From assembly GCA_025024175.1 (NCBI GenBank), contig QCXZ01000064.1, forward strand, positions 48,195,325 to 48,259,324: a DNA stretch of 64,000 nucleotides. The letters are read 5' to 3'. Within the stretch, counting starts at the first letter, position 1. Each line of letters opens with the position of its first letter. The notes below the pieces were generated by a model that did no database searches, was not told the origin of the DNA, and was given only the letters and a program-made list of their open reading frames with translations. Shown here piece by piece: positions 10,966-23,591 of the stretch. The stretch comes from Rhyzopertha dominica. Its lineage: Eukaryota > Arthropoda > Insecta > Coleoptera > Bostrichidae. A program made the position numbers and the translations under genes.

Positions 10966-13692
10966 GTACACTCAAAGACTTGATTGAAGGAACGCCTAGC
11001 TTTGGCACACGAATTGGGTAACGGTAGATGGCGGTAACCAATTCGTTACAGAGCCGATAAACAATATTGCGCCTTCCTCCACTAGGAAGCGGTAGAGTAG
11101 TTTCCCTAAATATAGAAAAACGGGTAACCAGATGATNTATTAGGGTTATATTTGCATATTTAAATGGGCATTATATATGGACCCGTCCGCAACCACAGGT
11201 AAAGTTTTAACAAAGCAGTTTCTTTGAACGACCGGTACCATGTTATGTAAACGCAAAGCTCATTGCAAACTGAGGAAAGTGATCGCTAATATCTTGAAAA
11301 TCAAAACCCACACATTTCAATATTTAAACGATACAGGAACAAAATATAATTTTGTGTAATCTTTTTGCTACAGCTATTTATGCTATTATGTTGGTGGACC
11401 TTTACGGCAAATTTCCAATAATGAAATTCTTTACCTTCTTTAGTGTTAGATTTATATTTTTGATTGGCATAATTTTGGCGTAAGCTTGTTTTGCGGTCAC
11501 TTTAGCATGAATGTTTTGTTAGTTACTAGTTAGGTATATAGTGTGTATACTTTTTCTTAGAGAAGGCAATGTTTTTCACTTAATTACTAGCAAAACAACC
11601 TTACAATAAGATTCTCACAATATTAAAAAAAATCAAGTAAAACGTCTGTAAAAGCCAAAACGTTGCATCGATGTGAAGAAGTTAACGCTTTTTCGTTTTT
11701 TAAATTTGTTTAATTGTAATCAGTTTCATGTGGTCCTTTGCGTCGGCTGTTTTTGTTAATAGTTTAGACAAAGATGTATTGAATTGAAAAAGAAAGACAC
11801 GTTTATTAATATGCAACTTGACAAAAATATGTGCTCTTTACAGTTGATAATAGTGAAAATAAAAGTAATAATAAATAATAATAATACACATACAAAAGTA
11901 AAAACTTTAATGGAAAATATCAAGTAGCATACTCCCTCAAGCAACCGACTAGATAGTCTCGGCATAAGTATACATATTGTACATTTTATGTTATGACGAT
12001 CACTGCTTAATCTGGTTTTCTTGTAAAGATAATGATGGGTTTCGATTAAAACCATACTATGAAATAAATGAGGCTTTTGCAATTTGTATCTGTTCTCCAT
12101 AATAAGCCAGCCCATTTCTTTGAACTTTTCTAAAATGGGATCATTCTTTCTAACCCAGTGAACAAAGCAGACACAAGTGGTGTTTGAATTCTTAGTTTTG
12201 TGACAACGTTTAGACAAAGAATAAAATTGATGGTCCCATGTGAAACACTATAAGAAAGGCTTAACAGTGATGAAAAACTGTCTTTCAACCTTACTTGCGG
12301 TCTTGTATATCTCACGTATGCAGTTCTTCATTAAAGTAACTCAAATCTCATCTAAAAAGATGATTGAAGCATTTAACAACGGTTCTGGCACAAAGATCAC
12401 AAACAAACTATGGAGAACAACAAAAAGCTGTAATATGAAAATACTGCACAATGTTAGTAAAAATACAACCAAACATATATTCACATCCCTCAATTATATT
12501 ACAATTATAACGGTTTGTGTTAAAATAGACCAAATAAGCTTGCAGTAGGGGCAGTAGAGGTAAATAACGTAATGCAATGTAAATAATTAACAAGCCCAAA
12601 ATTAATAAATTAGATAAAGTGCAGCTTATGAACTATATAAAACCCTATAATGTGAGCCAGTTATACATACCTGTTACAAATGGGACAAAAGAACACGTTA
12701 CAAACATGAAATCTAGTAAAAGAACAAGAGGTTTTGCTGATCACTGCACTTAAGCCTGTTAAGTAAATTTTTTCTAATAATTAGTGGAAGGGCGAAAGTT
12801 GGTGAGATCGATTGATAATGACTTTGGAAATAAATACAGTTGCCGAAAACCGCGGTGCCCGGATATTTGTTAACAAAAAATGAAATATCAAAAAATCGTA
12901 AAGCGTAACATTTTTTTACCAATCCAGATGAAATGGACGCACAATAGTAGAAAAGTGTAGCAAAATACTCTATAAAGAATATCAAAATTTTTCCATTTGC
13001 AAACTGATCATGCTCCCGACGCGGCCAAAGTTTTTGCGTTGGAATACTACAAATTTAGTGAAAAACATTGCCTTCTCCAAGAGAAAGTATACAGACTATA
13101 TATCCAACTAGTAACTAACAAAACATTCATGCTAAAGTGACAGCAAAACAAGCTTACGCTAAAATTATGCCTATCAATAATATAAATCTAACACTAAAGA
13201 AGGTAAAGAATTTCATTATTGGAAACTTATCGTTAAAGGTCCACCAACATAATAACACAAATAGCTTTAGCAAAAAGATTACAAAAATTATATTTTGTTC
13301 CTGCATTGTTTAAACATAATACTGAAATATGTGGGTTTTGATTTTCAAGATAGACACTAGCCATCACTTTCCTCAGTTTGCAACGAATTTTGCGTTCACA
13401 TAATACGGTACCGGCCGTTCAAAGAAACTGCTTTGTTAAAAGTTTACCTGTGGTTGCGGACGGGTCCATAATGCTTATTTAAATACGCAAATATTACCCT
13501 AATAAATCATGTGGCAGACCGTTACCCTAATTGCTCGTTTTTCTATATTTAGGGAAACTACTCTACCGCTTCCTAGCGGAGGAAGGCGCAATGCCGTTTA
13601 TCGGCTCTGTAACGAATTGGTTACACCCATCTACCGTTACCCAATTCGGGTGCCAAAAGTAAGCGTTTCTTCAATTAAGTCTTTGAGTGTAC
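10966..13692. mobile_element. foldback element 2 (about 2.7 kb, long inverted arms)
   Basis: The left end begins GTACACTCAAAGACTTGATT and the right end is its inverse, finishing AAGTCTTTGAGTGTAC. Arms of about 615-640 bp (10966-11580 and 13056-13692) keep long near-identical stretches, such as TTCTTTGAACGACCGGTACC on the left against GGTACCGGCCGTTCAAAGAA on the right, and the flank of the GGACCCGTCCGCAACCACAG block. The centre is about 1.5 kb. The termini share GTACAC with foldback element 1, suggesting related transposition machinery. One N is at 11137. Confidence 0.85.
11581..13055. other. centre of foldback element 2, no identified gene
   Basis: Overlapping minus-strand frames (11756-12217, 12130-12315, 12713-12985) could be remains of one protein. 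One peptide contains RCHKTKNSNTTCVCFVHW, a loose Cys/His cluster, and PILEKFKEMGW. I recognise no transposase catalytic motif and the frames are AT-rich and short, so they may be chance. If the element ever encoded its own transposase, this is where it would be. Confidence 0.35.
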
Positions 13693-15419
13693 ATACAAGG
13701 TGATTTAAGGGAAAGTGACAGTATTTTGAGAAATGGTAGTATTCACAATTTTGAACAAAAAAAAACTCATATCGACTTATACGCTAAAGCGCTCCGTTTC
13801 AGAGATACAACCCTCGCAAGTTGTAATTAAACAGAAATATTCAAATTTGAAATTGTGGAAATCATCTTATCTCTATATAGAAGGGCCTGATTTCAGACAC
13901 ATTTTTATTTTCTTAAATTCACTGTGGGGTAAAAAACTTAAGGGTAGTTACCCTTTCCTTCTCAATAACTTTTTACCCTTAAGCGGTTTCACAGTTCTGA
14001 TCTAATTTTTTAAANCTNCCATTCTTCTTCCACAAGTAAGTAAGTAAGTCNATAAGGTTAACCATTTTCGAAATAAACGACATTTTATTCGAAACGTGCT
14101 TAAACAGAAATGAGATATACGAATCACAAATGCAAATATTAGAGAGCTAAAAAAAATTCTGTGGTAACACGGCTCGAGATATAAAAGCTACAAGATCGAT
14201 AAAAGTTAGGTGCCTTTGACCATCTTGTTGAAGTTACTTCTATTGATGTACATTTCGTTTACAAGATAAGATACATGGGCATTATAAACAATTTTGTGTC
14301 TTCTGCTGCTGCTGTCGGTCCATTTAGTACGTACTCTAAAATACGCCAGTATGTAGAAAATGATGGTACTAAATCGAAATTATGAGAACATTATGTTGCT
14401 TTCGTTATTGCTGATCTGTAATGCAGCTACAGCGCTTTGTGTTTAATAGGGACCAAGGTAGTAGATAGATAGGTATACGCACGATGCCTTGTGGAGCGGG
14501 CCGATTCCGCAGCCAGTGGCGTTAGAGAGAAATAGAGCATAGTGGGAATCGGTCCGCTTTGCATTAGGATACTTTACAGCGCACGCTGTGTTCATAATAT
14601 CAGTTTGATTCCCAAAATTAACTAAGCGAATAGCGATGGTTCATTTATCTTTCAAAAAGTGTGCAAATGATAAGATTTTGTTGCTACTTGTGCAACAATT
14701 TTAGAACAGATTTGCGTCAGATAATGAAAATCCGCTGTAAATTGAATCAATACTTCCAGATCAAGATGTCAAAATGAAATTTACGCTTTTATTCCTTAAA
14801 TTATACCATCAATAATGAGGTTTTTAGCATTTTTTATTTTTAGACATTTTTTTCTACGACAAACGGTTCTCGTGATAGCAAAAATCCATAAATTTGTAAA
14901 ATCGGTTTTTTTAAATAACTCACAAATTGTTAACTAAACAAAACAATTGCAAGAGTACTTTTCGATCAGAAATTTAATTTTCTATATAATAGCAAAATTT
15001 AAAAAAAATGTGTAGACAAGGTCCAAAATTAATTATTTGGAAATATTTTGAAAATGTCAAAATTTTTGAAACATTTTTTAAACACTTTTTATGAGAAATT
15101 TTATTTCCTTTCGGATGGTATTTTCATATGTGAATATATTAAGTATTTTCTGAGATATTTGGGAAAACCCGTTTTTTTAATGACATGTTGCTTTGGGTAT
15201 GTTGTCTTTCGAAAGTTATCGTGTCCACACACAGACAGACATACAAACACGAAATGTTTGCTCAAATTTTGTTTCTGGACGTTTTCGAGCATTTTAAAGC
15301 GACTGAGCAAATAAAAAATTTTGAAAATTTCTGTCGCGATACAATACTTCCTGTCCATTGGATGTGGAGGTAATATTCAATACAGAAATAAAACTATTCT
15401 ATATATTTCTTATATTGTA
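13693..15419. other. no recognisable gene; short tandem repeats
   Basis: The stretch contains a TAAG repeat at about 14032-14049 and an ACACACAGACAGACATAC tract near 15225. A stretch at 14447-14540 resembles, in inverse, 18590-18680 (shared core GGTAGTAGATAG then GGTATAC.CACGA). Open frames around 15048-15370 are very rich in Phe, Lys and Ile codons and look like AT-rich noise. N bases are at 14015, 14018 and 14051. Confidence 0.4.
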
Positions 15420-15443
15420 ACAATAATAATAATAATAATAATA
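15420..15443. repeat. (ATT)n tail of LINE
   Basis: About eight AAT units on the plus strand, i.e. ATT on the minus strand, lie directly after an AATAAA signal and form the 3' tail of the minus-strand LINE. Confidence 0.85.
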
Positions 15444-17905
15444 GGACTTTATTGAATAATCATATACACAGGCGAAGTCTAGCATAACTATTCTACTTAA
15501 CCTGTGTACAGAAATGTGTAAACTTAAAGGTAAGATAACAAAAAACAAAGAGAACCTATCAATGATAAACGTAAAAACTATTGCAGCTCCGCAAGTATAT
15601 TCTTGATAGCCTTGCGAAAGCTGCTGATATTGAAACACACTAAGTCCTTACAAAAGCGGTTATGTAATGTTACAGCGTTATACGTAAATGACCTGGAATA
15701 TAATGACGTACAATATTTAGTCATATCGAGTGACGAGGAGGTGAAGCGCAACCCAAGCTGGTGAACACTACTTCTAAATTTCAATTTTTCTCTTAGATAC
15801 GACGGAAAATCTGTAAGCAGTACTCTATGCACCAGGGATAGCAACTGTAAGCGGCAGACATTAGACATTTTCAGCCATTTAAGTTCATTGATCTTGGCAG
15901 AAACATCATCAAACTTTTTTAGACTGTATATAAAGCGACAACAACTGTTCTGGATCATCTGAATCTGATTTTGTGTTCTTGAGTTTAAACATGGAAAGAA
16001 AATTACTAGACCATAGTTAAGCAATGACAGGACTAAGGTTTCTGTAAGCTTTTTGCGAGTTTTGAAGTTAATTATATCCTTGCTACTATATAGCAGTTTG
16101 AGAACAAATTAATATTTTCTAATGATTAAAGAGACGTGGGTGTCAAAGCGGAGGTCTTCGTCGCAGATTAAACCAAGGTTCTTAACTTCAGAACATATAT
16201 TGATGGATACACCTTCAATAGCTATACTCATTTGTGATTTAACCAACTGAGATATTACAGCAGGCGCAAAGCATATGACCTTACATTTATCAGCATTTAG
16301 TTTAAGATTGTGGTCTATGCTGTATTTAGAGATGGAGTCGAAACCGCAATTAAGCTGCTGGCATGCGGTAGTTGTGTCCCACATTTTAAAGGATACGTAC
16401 AGTTGGGTGTCATCAGCATATCCTAGAATATTAGAAAATTTAACACAGCTAAATATATCGGAAATATATAGATTAAATATAGAAGGGGTCCTAATACTGA
16501 CCCTTGGGGCACACCACTAGTAATTGGCACTTTATCCGAAAGAAGGCCATTAACTCGAACTACTTGGAAGCGGTCTTTGAAGTAAGACACGAAAAATCTA
16601 CATGCGATTGCATCAAGTCCAAAGTAAGACAATTTGGCACACATTAGCTCATAATCGATTGTGCCAAACGCTTTAGAAAAATCAAGTAAAACGAGAGCCG
16701 TGCAGTTGCCCTTATCACGCTCTCTTAATATATCGTCCATGACTTTCAACAGTACCGTGGTAGTACTTTGATTTTTTTGAAAACCTGATTGAAACGGTGA
16801 AATTATGTTATTCTCTAACGCATAATTGTAAAGTTGCAGATGTACAACTTTCTCGATAATTTTTACAAATGTAGGTACTAAACTTATGGGATGAAGATCA
16901 CTAAAGTTAACCGGATTGTTTATTTTTGGAATGGGAATAATAACGGAGGTTTTCCATGATACTGGGAAGTAACCGCTTTCGCGAGGCAACAATTAACTGT
17001 ATGTGTGATATGAGGAGCAAGTTTTGGCAAGCAAAAATTGATCATCTTCGCAGAAATGTCATCCCACCCAGGACTGGAAAGCTTAAGTTTAGATATTATA
17101 TTTTTAATATCGTCTATGTCAGGAAGTACATAAGAAAATACCGAGCCTTCTTTGTATTTAGTTGAAGTATAATGAGTAGTGGTTGAACGTCGATCATTAA
17201 GGCTTGAGAATACAGAACTAAAGTAATGATTAATGTCATTAGGATTGCGAAGCTGCAAAGGGATATCTGTACAGCGATTATTTTTAATTCCTAAGTGCTT
17301 TACAGTCCTCCAAAGCAGACTAGGGTCGCGAGATCGCTCGGCCGCAGAGATGTAAGACTGTTTCTCACTCCTAATTGCTGAAACCGTCAAGTTACGCATG
17401 ATACGATAGTAATTCCAGTCTAGTGGGTCCTTAGTTCTTTTAAACTTTGCATGCGCTCGATTCCGTTCTGACATCATTAGTCTGATATTATAAGTTAGCC
17501 ATAGAGCATATGGCTTAGTGACACGAGAAGAAATGTAGGGCGCATTAAGATCAAAAAGATTTTTAATGTTACTTGTCAAAAAATCGACTTTGCTATCGAT
17601 ATCATTGATGTAATAAACGTCATCCCATTTTACATTCTTCAGGTCTTTCAGAAAGTGATCATATGCGAATTGTTTGTAATTTCTATAAGTAATAGTTGTA
17701 GGTGGCAATTTAGCAACTTCATATTTTAAAATACAAAAAATTAAGGAATGATCAGATATTAAGTCGGCATTTAGTACTCCTGAAGATGCAACCTGCTCAG
17801 GTTTATTATAGAAAATGGCATCCAAGAGGGTCATCGAAGAGGCGGCCACCCGGGTAGGTTCAGAAATTAATTGCTCAAAGCCATAGTTATTATGAGGGTA
17901 ATACT
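15444..17905 (-). pseudogene. 5'-truncated LINE (CR1/L2/Jockey group), EN C-terminus and RT
   Basis: On the minus strand from 17905: the C-terminus of an APE-type endonuclease ending in LISDHSLIF (about 17760), a linker with RFKRTK-like FKRTKDPLDWNYYR and KQSYISAAERSRD, then the RT. RT boxes are HPISLVPTFVKIIEKV, FQSGFQKNQSTTTVLLKV, LLDFSKAFGTID, GVPQGSVLGPLLYLIYI (about 16470-16517) and YADDTQLY with YADD at 16409-16420. The RT C-terminal part is at 16109-16384, and the last 149 codons at 15578-16024 complete ORF2. The catalytic Asp of LLD and both Asp of YADD are present; the second Asp of the usual AFDT is Gly. Frameshifts near 16950 and 16430, a break between 16024 and 16109, and loss of everything 5' of the endonuclease C-terminus show it is dead. 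It is the best preserved LINE here. Confidence 0.88.
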
Positions 17906-19939
17906 TATTTCACACTAAATTTCAGAAGTATATCAAATAGGAGTAATAGGAAATAAAAAGTGGTGCTTCTGCAGTCAACGTTTATTAAAAATACACATAC
18001 AAGGAGATCTAAAAATTGAAAAGAACTGTAACTTATATTCCTTTTTCTTTCTTGCACTTGATTTATCAGTTTCTCTGTCATTGTGCTTATAGTACTATTT
18101 ATTTCTCATTATAATATAACAATAAACAAAATTTTGAAAATATTCTGCTTCGTGTTCTTTACAAGAAAACGAAATAGAATATGTGATTGAAAACAATTCA
18201 TCCACTACATTGTCAAAAACAACACTGTGAATATGTTCGGTTAAAATATTTTTTTTAAACTGTTAAATGATCTGATTTGGATAACTTATAGCCGTCTTCG
18301 GGATATTAAAATATTAAGTCTAGATGAAGGACCAGCTGTATCAGAAACATTTGTTCGATAAAGATGATCCTTACATGTGGAGCATTTCGACGATTTAATT
18401 TTTTTTTGCATATAAAGTTCTATCGGAAGGATTACTGTTACAGTTCGGCACCACACAATACTTTCACATTTTTGTTATTTCAAAAACTTCACACAAATAC
18501 CACACCACATGTATGGTTATGCATGCCACTGGCGAGCGCATTTACTACTATATTGCATCTCTTACTAGACCTCTCTCTTCCACACTGACTACGAATCTGG
18601 GCCGCAGTTGCATACAGTTACCATACGGTCGTGAGTATACCTTTCTATCTACTACCGTGATAGGGACTCATATAACTAGTACTGCTCTTATACCTTTTTT
18701 ATTATGCCTACTTGTGTATTCATTGCCTTTTATAATAAACATTAGCACATCGTATCGTTTCTGATGCACAGCAAACAGCTACCGCATACCCGATGAGCAA
18801 CATCAAATATTTTATGACTGAAGCCTGTATATTTGATATGCTGAAAGCAGATGGTCACATGCATCCGTAGTTGCTAGTTTAAAAATAAATAAATATGAGA
18901 ACAATATTAGACATTAAAATAAGAAATTTTCCAACCGTGTACCTTTTGATTCCTTTGCGAATCTAAAGGTGGTTATATGAAATATGACTAATCGTGCGTC
19001 ACTTTGGTTTTCTTTAGTCTTTTAAAAAAATAGTATCCCGAAAACTAATTTGCTTAGGCGAATGAGATTTTTTCTGTTCGACTGCTTATGAGCAGTGGGA
19101 AACTGATCCTTTATGACCAATCCGCCTGTCTAAACAAGAGTCATTCAAAAGTCTTCTAATTTCCATTGACTAATGAGGAGGCGCTTCAGCCTCTTCTGTC
19201 CATATCAACCGTCAAGTAAGCAAACCAATTGTGTTTAGCAAATTCGCAAAGCAATTTGAAGGAGGCCGACATAGTGTTCTTCCGGTCAAAAAATTATCAA
19301 GCAAGGACCACTTATATCGACTCTGGTTTGATGTACGTTCATCGTATTATAGTAGATATTAGCATGTATATACTAACAGCGCCATTACTTTTGAAAGGTA
19401 TCTTTATCAGCAAAGTAAACATAACTTGTTAAAATGTCTTGTTGACCTCATTCAAGGCCTACCGACGAAATTTGATTCTTTTCTGTAGATCGCCCGAGAA
19501 TCCGTTTTGATGCACCCGTACTCATGAAAAATTGTACTTGTTATTTATATAGTTGCAAACTATATTTGCATTAACTGAAAGACAATGTGGTAAAAGTGCC
19601 CCCGCGGCTAACGCTTGTAATAGGGTTTATCACTTTTTTGAAAATTACGTAAAATGAATCTTGAAGTGCATATATATCGTGCGCCATGTTAAAAAACACA
19701 AACAATTATTTGTAGGTAGAGAATTTCAGGTCTGAAATTCGAATCTTAGGAGTCTCCGCCAAAACGCNTCTATCGAAGGTTATTCAACTCGTGATGTCAA
19801 GTGTCATGTAAACATTAGCGAGGAGCGTGCTGTTTAATGGTGTTCTTGTATTGGAAAAGCTTTTGTGTGGTATTTATTGAAAGGACGGTGTAAGAGGTCG
19901 CACCAAAAAGTGATTTGTGTAGTTTTACAAGCATCTATT
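17906..19939. other. no recognisable gene
   Basis: This flanks the truncated end of the LINE. Short frames at 18364-18764 and 19229-19432 show no family features. The part at 18590-18680 is the inverse partner of 14447-14540. One N is at 19768. Confidence 0.4.
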
Positions 19940-20320
19940 ATGTATAGAAAACAAAACAAGTGTTGTTTTGTACATGGTTATAAAAGTACTTCAATCAGTA
20001 CAGCTAACAAAATTTTTGTAACCGTTCTTCGAGATTATCAACGTATGAAAAAGTTGTTTAAGGCCCCTAGACGTGATATGCCGAAATCGCAAAGTTTGTT
20101 CTTTTGTTGTGAAGATAATTTTAATTATTACTGTAAGATTTATTATTCTTTTTGGGGTTATAAGTGTTTACCATTCAGTTTCCATGTCATAGCTTGGAGA
20201 GGATATGAAAAATTATATGCGTTTTAAGCTGATAGAAGGAAATGTTATAATAAAGAACGACGCTGTTCCCCATATATTCGGCTGTTAGCCAGACCGGAAA
20301 CGAGCCGCAAGAGACTCGAA
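19940..20320 (+). pseudogene. THAP-domain remnant with broken zinc site
   Basis: From ATG 19940 the frame gives MYRKQNKCCFVHGYKS, KIFVTVLRDYQRMKKLFKA, RRDMPK and FFCCEDNFN, the layout of an N-terminal THAP (C2CH) DNA-binding domain as in P-element-like transposases and THAP proteins. After a 60-bp stretch the other frame gives EDMKNYMRFKLIEGN and VPHIFGC-stop-PDRKR, the segment that follows the THAP core in many insect proteins (usually CQPDRKR). The second zinc Cys (normally GC) is Tyr and the His of CEDHF is Asn, so zinc binding should be lost. A GTAAGA at 20133 and CATAG ending at 20192 could mark an intron, but joining them leaves a one-base phase error. The reading past 20285 needs a stop suppressed. 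It is a transposon or host-gene relic. Confidence 0.65.
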
Positions 20321-21545
20321 AATAAATTGCAATTTATATTTATTCTGACCTCTAAAATAAATGTCAAGTTTAGGGTACATTTTTGATTCTTACATTGTTA
20401 TGTTTAGAAATAGTGTTTCCAACAACTCACTGTCACCAAATTATCAATGCTACGTTAATTTGATAAAAAGTTCACTTATGCTGTTGCTTTTGCTTTTACA
20501 TTCCTCATCTCCTCCGCGTTGAACCGCTCGTCGCTGTACAGAAATTCTATAACAATGAACATGCCTTCAGAAGTCATAATTCATAAGTATTTCACTTTTA
20601 TTATCCTATTTTAATTCATTTGTCACAAAATGAACGCAAACAGCAAATTGATAAATTGACGGGCTGAGGCTGACGCGTGACGTGCTGGCCCCAGATGTAA
20701 ACAACCGACCACTTACAAGACACCTGACGTCACGGCCAATATGTTCATTTAATTTTCAATATTAAAAATACACGATCCATTTTTTCGAATCTATAAGCTG
20801 TNACAGCTGTTTCGTGGATTAGATATACCTATTAATATGCAATTTGATCAAATATAAATACATGGCAAATACCCAAATGAGGGTGACACGCACCTAACTT
20901 CAGACCCCAATTCTACCCCGTTACCAGTTTGGCCTTCCATCCTTTAACATCTAACACTTTTTCTCTCTGAAACTAACGGATAAAAATTGAAAAAAGGTGG
21001 ACTATGTATGTATATATGGTGGTTTTTTAATAGTGTTTTTCGAGTGACCACTTTCTTTTCTCTTAAGGGTGTAAAATAATTATTTAATCTGTTTAACACA
21101 ATTTACCACAACCTCACCCAGGCCATGGAGGTACTCAGCAAGTTAATTATGTAATAACAGTTATTTATATGATCATACAGCAGTACATATACATATCGTG
21201 AAACCACATCGTATGTACATAAAGATGTGTACTCTAGTACATACATTTATACATTAGTTACCTGCTACAATATATAGCATTTTACTCGGAAATTATTAGA
21301 AATAAAAATTAAACAAAATGGATAAGAAGATAAGATGTTTTGTTAAAAAAATGCAACCCTCTACCAATACTAACCTTAAACTTATGGGAAACAACCCCTT
21401 GTCAGGGGTGGCTTTTAATGCTGCTTTTTGAGTGACCACTTTCTTTTCTCTGTTGAAATAATGAGTCAGGTATGTAATGTTTACAGTATATTTCTGTAGC
21501 TGTAAAAATAGTACTTAGGGGGCGTAAAGTAATTATTTTAGAATT
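20321..21545. other. no gene; weak internal duplication
   Basis: A 40-bp stretch around GAGTGACCACTTTCTTTTCT occurs at about 21030-21065 and again at 21415-21455, each followed later by a GGG(T/C)GTAAA(A/G)TAATTATTT word (21066-21090 and 21519-21541). This looks like a diverged duplication. One N is at 20802. Confidence 0.5.
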
Positions 21546-21640
21546 AGAATGTTGATAACACCATACCGTCTAGTGGCAATTTAACGGTAATATCCACTCG
21601 TCTCTGTGGGAAACTAATCTAATGAACGGTAGCCCACTTG
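21546..21640 (-). repeat. dispersed repeat R, copy 1 (inverse of 57637-57730)
   Basis: The reverse complement of this stretch aligns with 57637-57730. The shared blocks are AGTGGGCT.CCGTTCA, CACAGAGACGAGTGGAT and TTGCCACTAGA.GG.ATGGTG. The identity of the family is unknown and there are no evident terminal repeats. Confidence 0.7.
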
Positions 21641-21844
21641 CTGTAGGTGTTTAAAAACAGCCAGAGGTCCCCAACGATAACTTCTGCAAAGGATGCAGTT
21701 CTCAAGCATAATAATAACAAAATTACTTACCCCTTTTTGTACTAAACTTGCATCGGAATAGATTATAGATTCATTCGGTAATTGTGGGTTTACGTATTAG
21801 ACTTTTAAGAACACATTTCTTTTAAGTAACGGTCAAGGGGTATC

Positions 21845-22345
21845 CATAAAAAGAATGCAGCTTTTTTTTAATGCGCTATCATAAGACAGCCACAATGTCA
21901 CTAGTGCTGGGACATTCTATCCGATTCAAATCGTTCACTCAATTGCTAGATTCCGATCTTTTAAATAGTTTATGAATCATTAATGAAGACGAGTTACCGA
22001 TATGTTAGACCTGTTTAGACAGTAACAACATGTGTCCCGGACATAGTACGTAGTAGTTTGCATTACTTGTCTGCCCCCTTCCCCCAGGAACTAAATTATT
22101 TTGATAATGTTGTATAATAAACATTTTAGCAAATTAAATATTAAAATTTAAGTCGTACCTCTTCTGGTTTTTTCTTATTTGTACTTAACATTTTTTTGTG
22201 CTTGGAACTTTTCACCTCCCCCCCCCCAAGTGGATTTTCTGGCTACGCCACTGATGCTGTGCGCTCATCGTGTAAACGACGCACGAACGATGCTGATTAA
22301 TTAGCTGAGCCGAATGGGTAGTTCAATTTGAACGACTTGGTCAAA
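21845..22345 (-). repeat. TIR element family F, copy 3 (inverse, interrupted)
   Basis: The reverse complement matches the tandem units at 52.2-54.2 kb: GACCAAGTCGTTCAAA near the right end, CGTTCGTGCGTCG, GGGACACATGTTG, AACAGGTCTAACA, then GATTGAGTGAACGATTTGAA-like and GTCCCAGC.CTAGTGAC at the left. The match is broken by an unrelated insert at about 22036-22253. The ends are diverged and no inverted terminal repeat remains. Confidence 0.75.
22036..22253 (-). mobile_element. hAT-like terminal fragment inserted in repeat F
   Basis: On the minus strand it begins CAGTGGCGTAGCCAGAAAAT followed by a G run, a terminus common to many dispersed animal elements. It breaks the alignment of repeat F copy 3, so it was inserted after that copy. 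I could not find the other terminus or an 8-bp duplication; it may be truncated. Confidence 0.5.
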
Positions 22346-22369
22346 AACCACCTTGTGAGTCTCCATGAT

Positions 22370-22620
22370 CTCCTATGCGCGCGGGGGGCACCCCCTCCGA
22401 AGCCATATTGTACGACGTATTCCAAAATAGCCTAACTGAAGCGGCTTATACAACGCCTGTACACTAAAAATAGAATTTACATCGTCTCTTAATGCCCACG
22501 ACCACAAGCTCACCATTGAAGATGCTTTCCACTGTAGTAGGCGAAACGTCTGGAGATAGGAGAAGACATCGACCACGGTCATCAAGCCCGACCTTAAAAA
22601 AACTAAGCCGATACATTGCA
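22370..22620 (+). other. hairpin-GAAAC motif region, possible Penelope-like 3' tail
   Basis: At 22519-22552 a GATG word is followed by an imperfect hairpin (CCACTGTAGTAGG) and then CGAAACGTC. A similar arrangement occurs at about 27556-27590 and 31115-31147. Such tails recur near Penelope-like elements. No protein homology is secure here. Confidence 0.3.
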
Positions 22621-23065
22621 TAGAATGCTGTTCTACTAAAAAATCATCAAGATATTTAAATTGAACTGTCTGTAAATGACTGCGTTCATTTAGTTTCCAA
22701 TTTTAGTTTGGGATCGCACATTGTTTCATGTTTTACCACTTTATTTTTTAGTTTTCAAGAAATATTTTTTTCTAAAACGCTGCAAATATTATGTTAAAAA
22801 GGACTTGAACAAGGCAGGATGACACGAGATAGTTCAGATATCATATTAATAAAATCACGTTTAAATTCAGAAAGAAATATAAAAAATGCAGTACCACACA
22901 GGGAGCTGCTTAAAAAGTAATTATAACCGCCAGAAAAGTTAGGACACCTTGTAGGTAATCTCAGAGCCTAACGACAAAAAAATACTTCAGCCTTCGTTTA
23001 TGCCTGTGGAATATAATACTAAAACCTGCACTTTGCAAAAACTAGAACAATTTGTGCTAATTATA
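22621..23065. other. no recognisable feature
   Basis: An AT-rich spacer before the mariner-like element. I see nothing codable or repeated. Confidence 0.5.
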
Positions 23066-23591
23066 TACAGGGTGGTCCATTAGTGCGTGGACGGAATATT
23101 ACGCAATTCTTATCACACTTTTTAAAATTCTGCGAGTGCAACGTAGAATACACCGTTCTAAAGTTATTTCATTTTTTCCAAAATTTTGAAATTTTGGAAA
23201 ACTATTATATTTTCAAAACCTTTATAGCTAGAGGTATGTAGTTTTTGCAGGGATGTTACTAATAAAATGCACATCACCTGTAGATATAAAGTATTAATAT
23301 AAGAATATTTAGTAGTACAAAAATTTACTTCGGAAAATTGATCATATTCAATTCCAGCCAACTCGATTTTTTTAAATAGCACCCTAGTTTACTTTCTCCG
23401 TAGTTCAATGCGTATCCTCTTATATGATTTAAATAAGTATGTATCTATCTCTAATAGTTTTTAAGAAAATAGCATATTTTTAGGTTTAGTTTTATTTTAG
23501 TATTTTTGATAGTATAGTAGGCTATGGCGTTCAATGTTTGCTTATGTTATTAGTGATTTATCTACGTATTTAGTGTACCTAGTTTTTAAAA

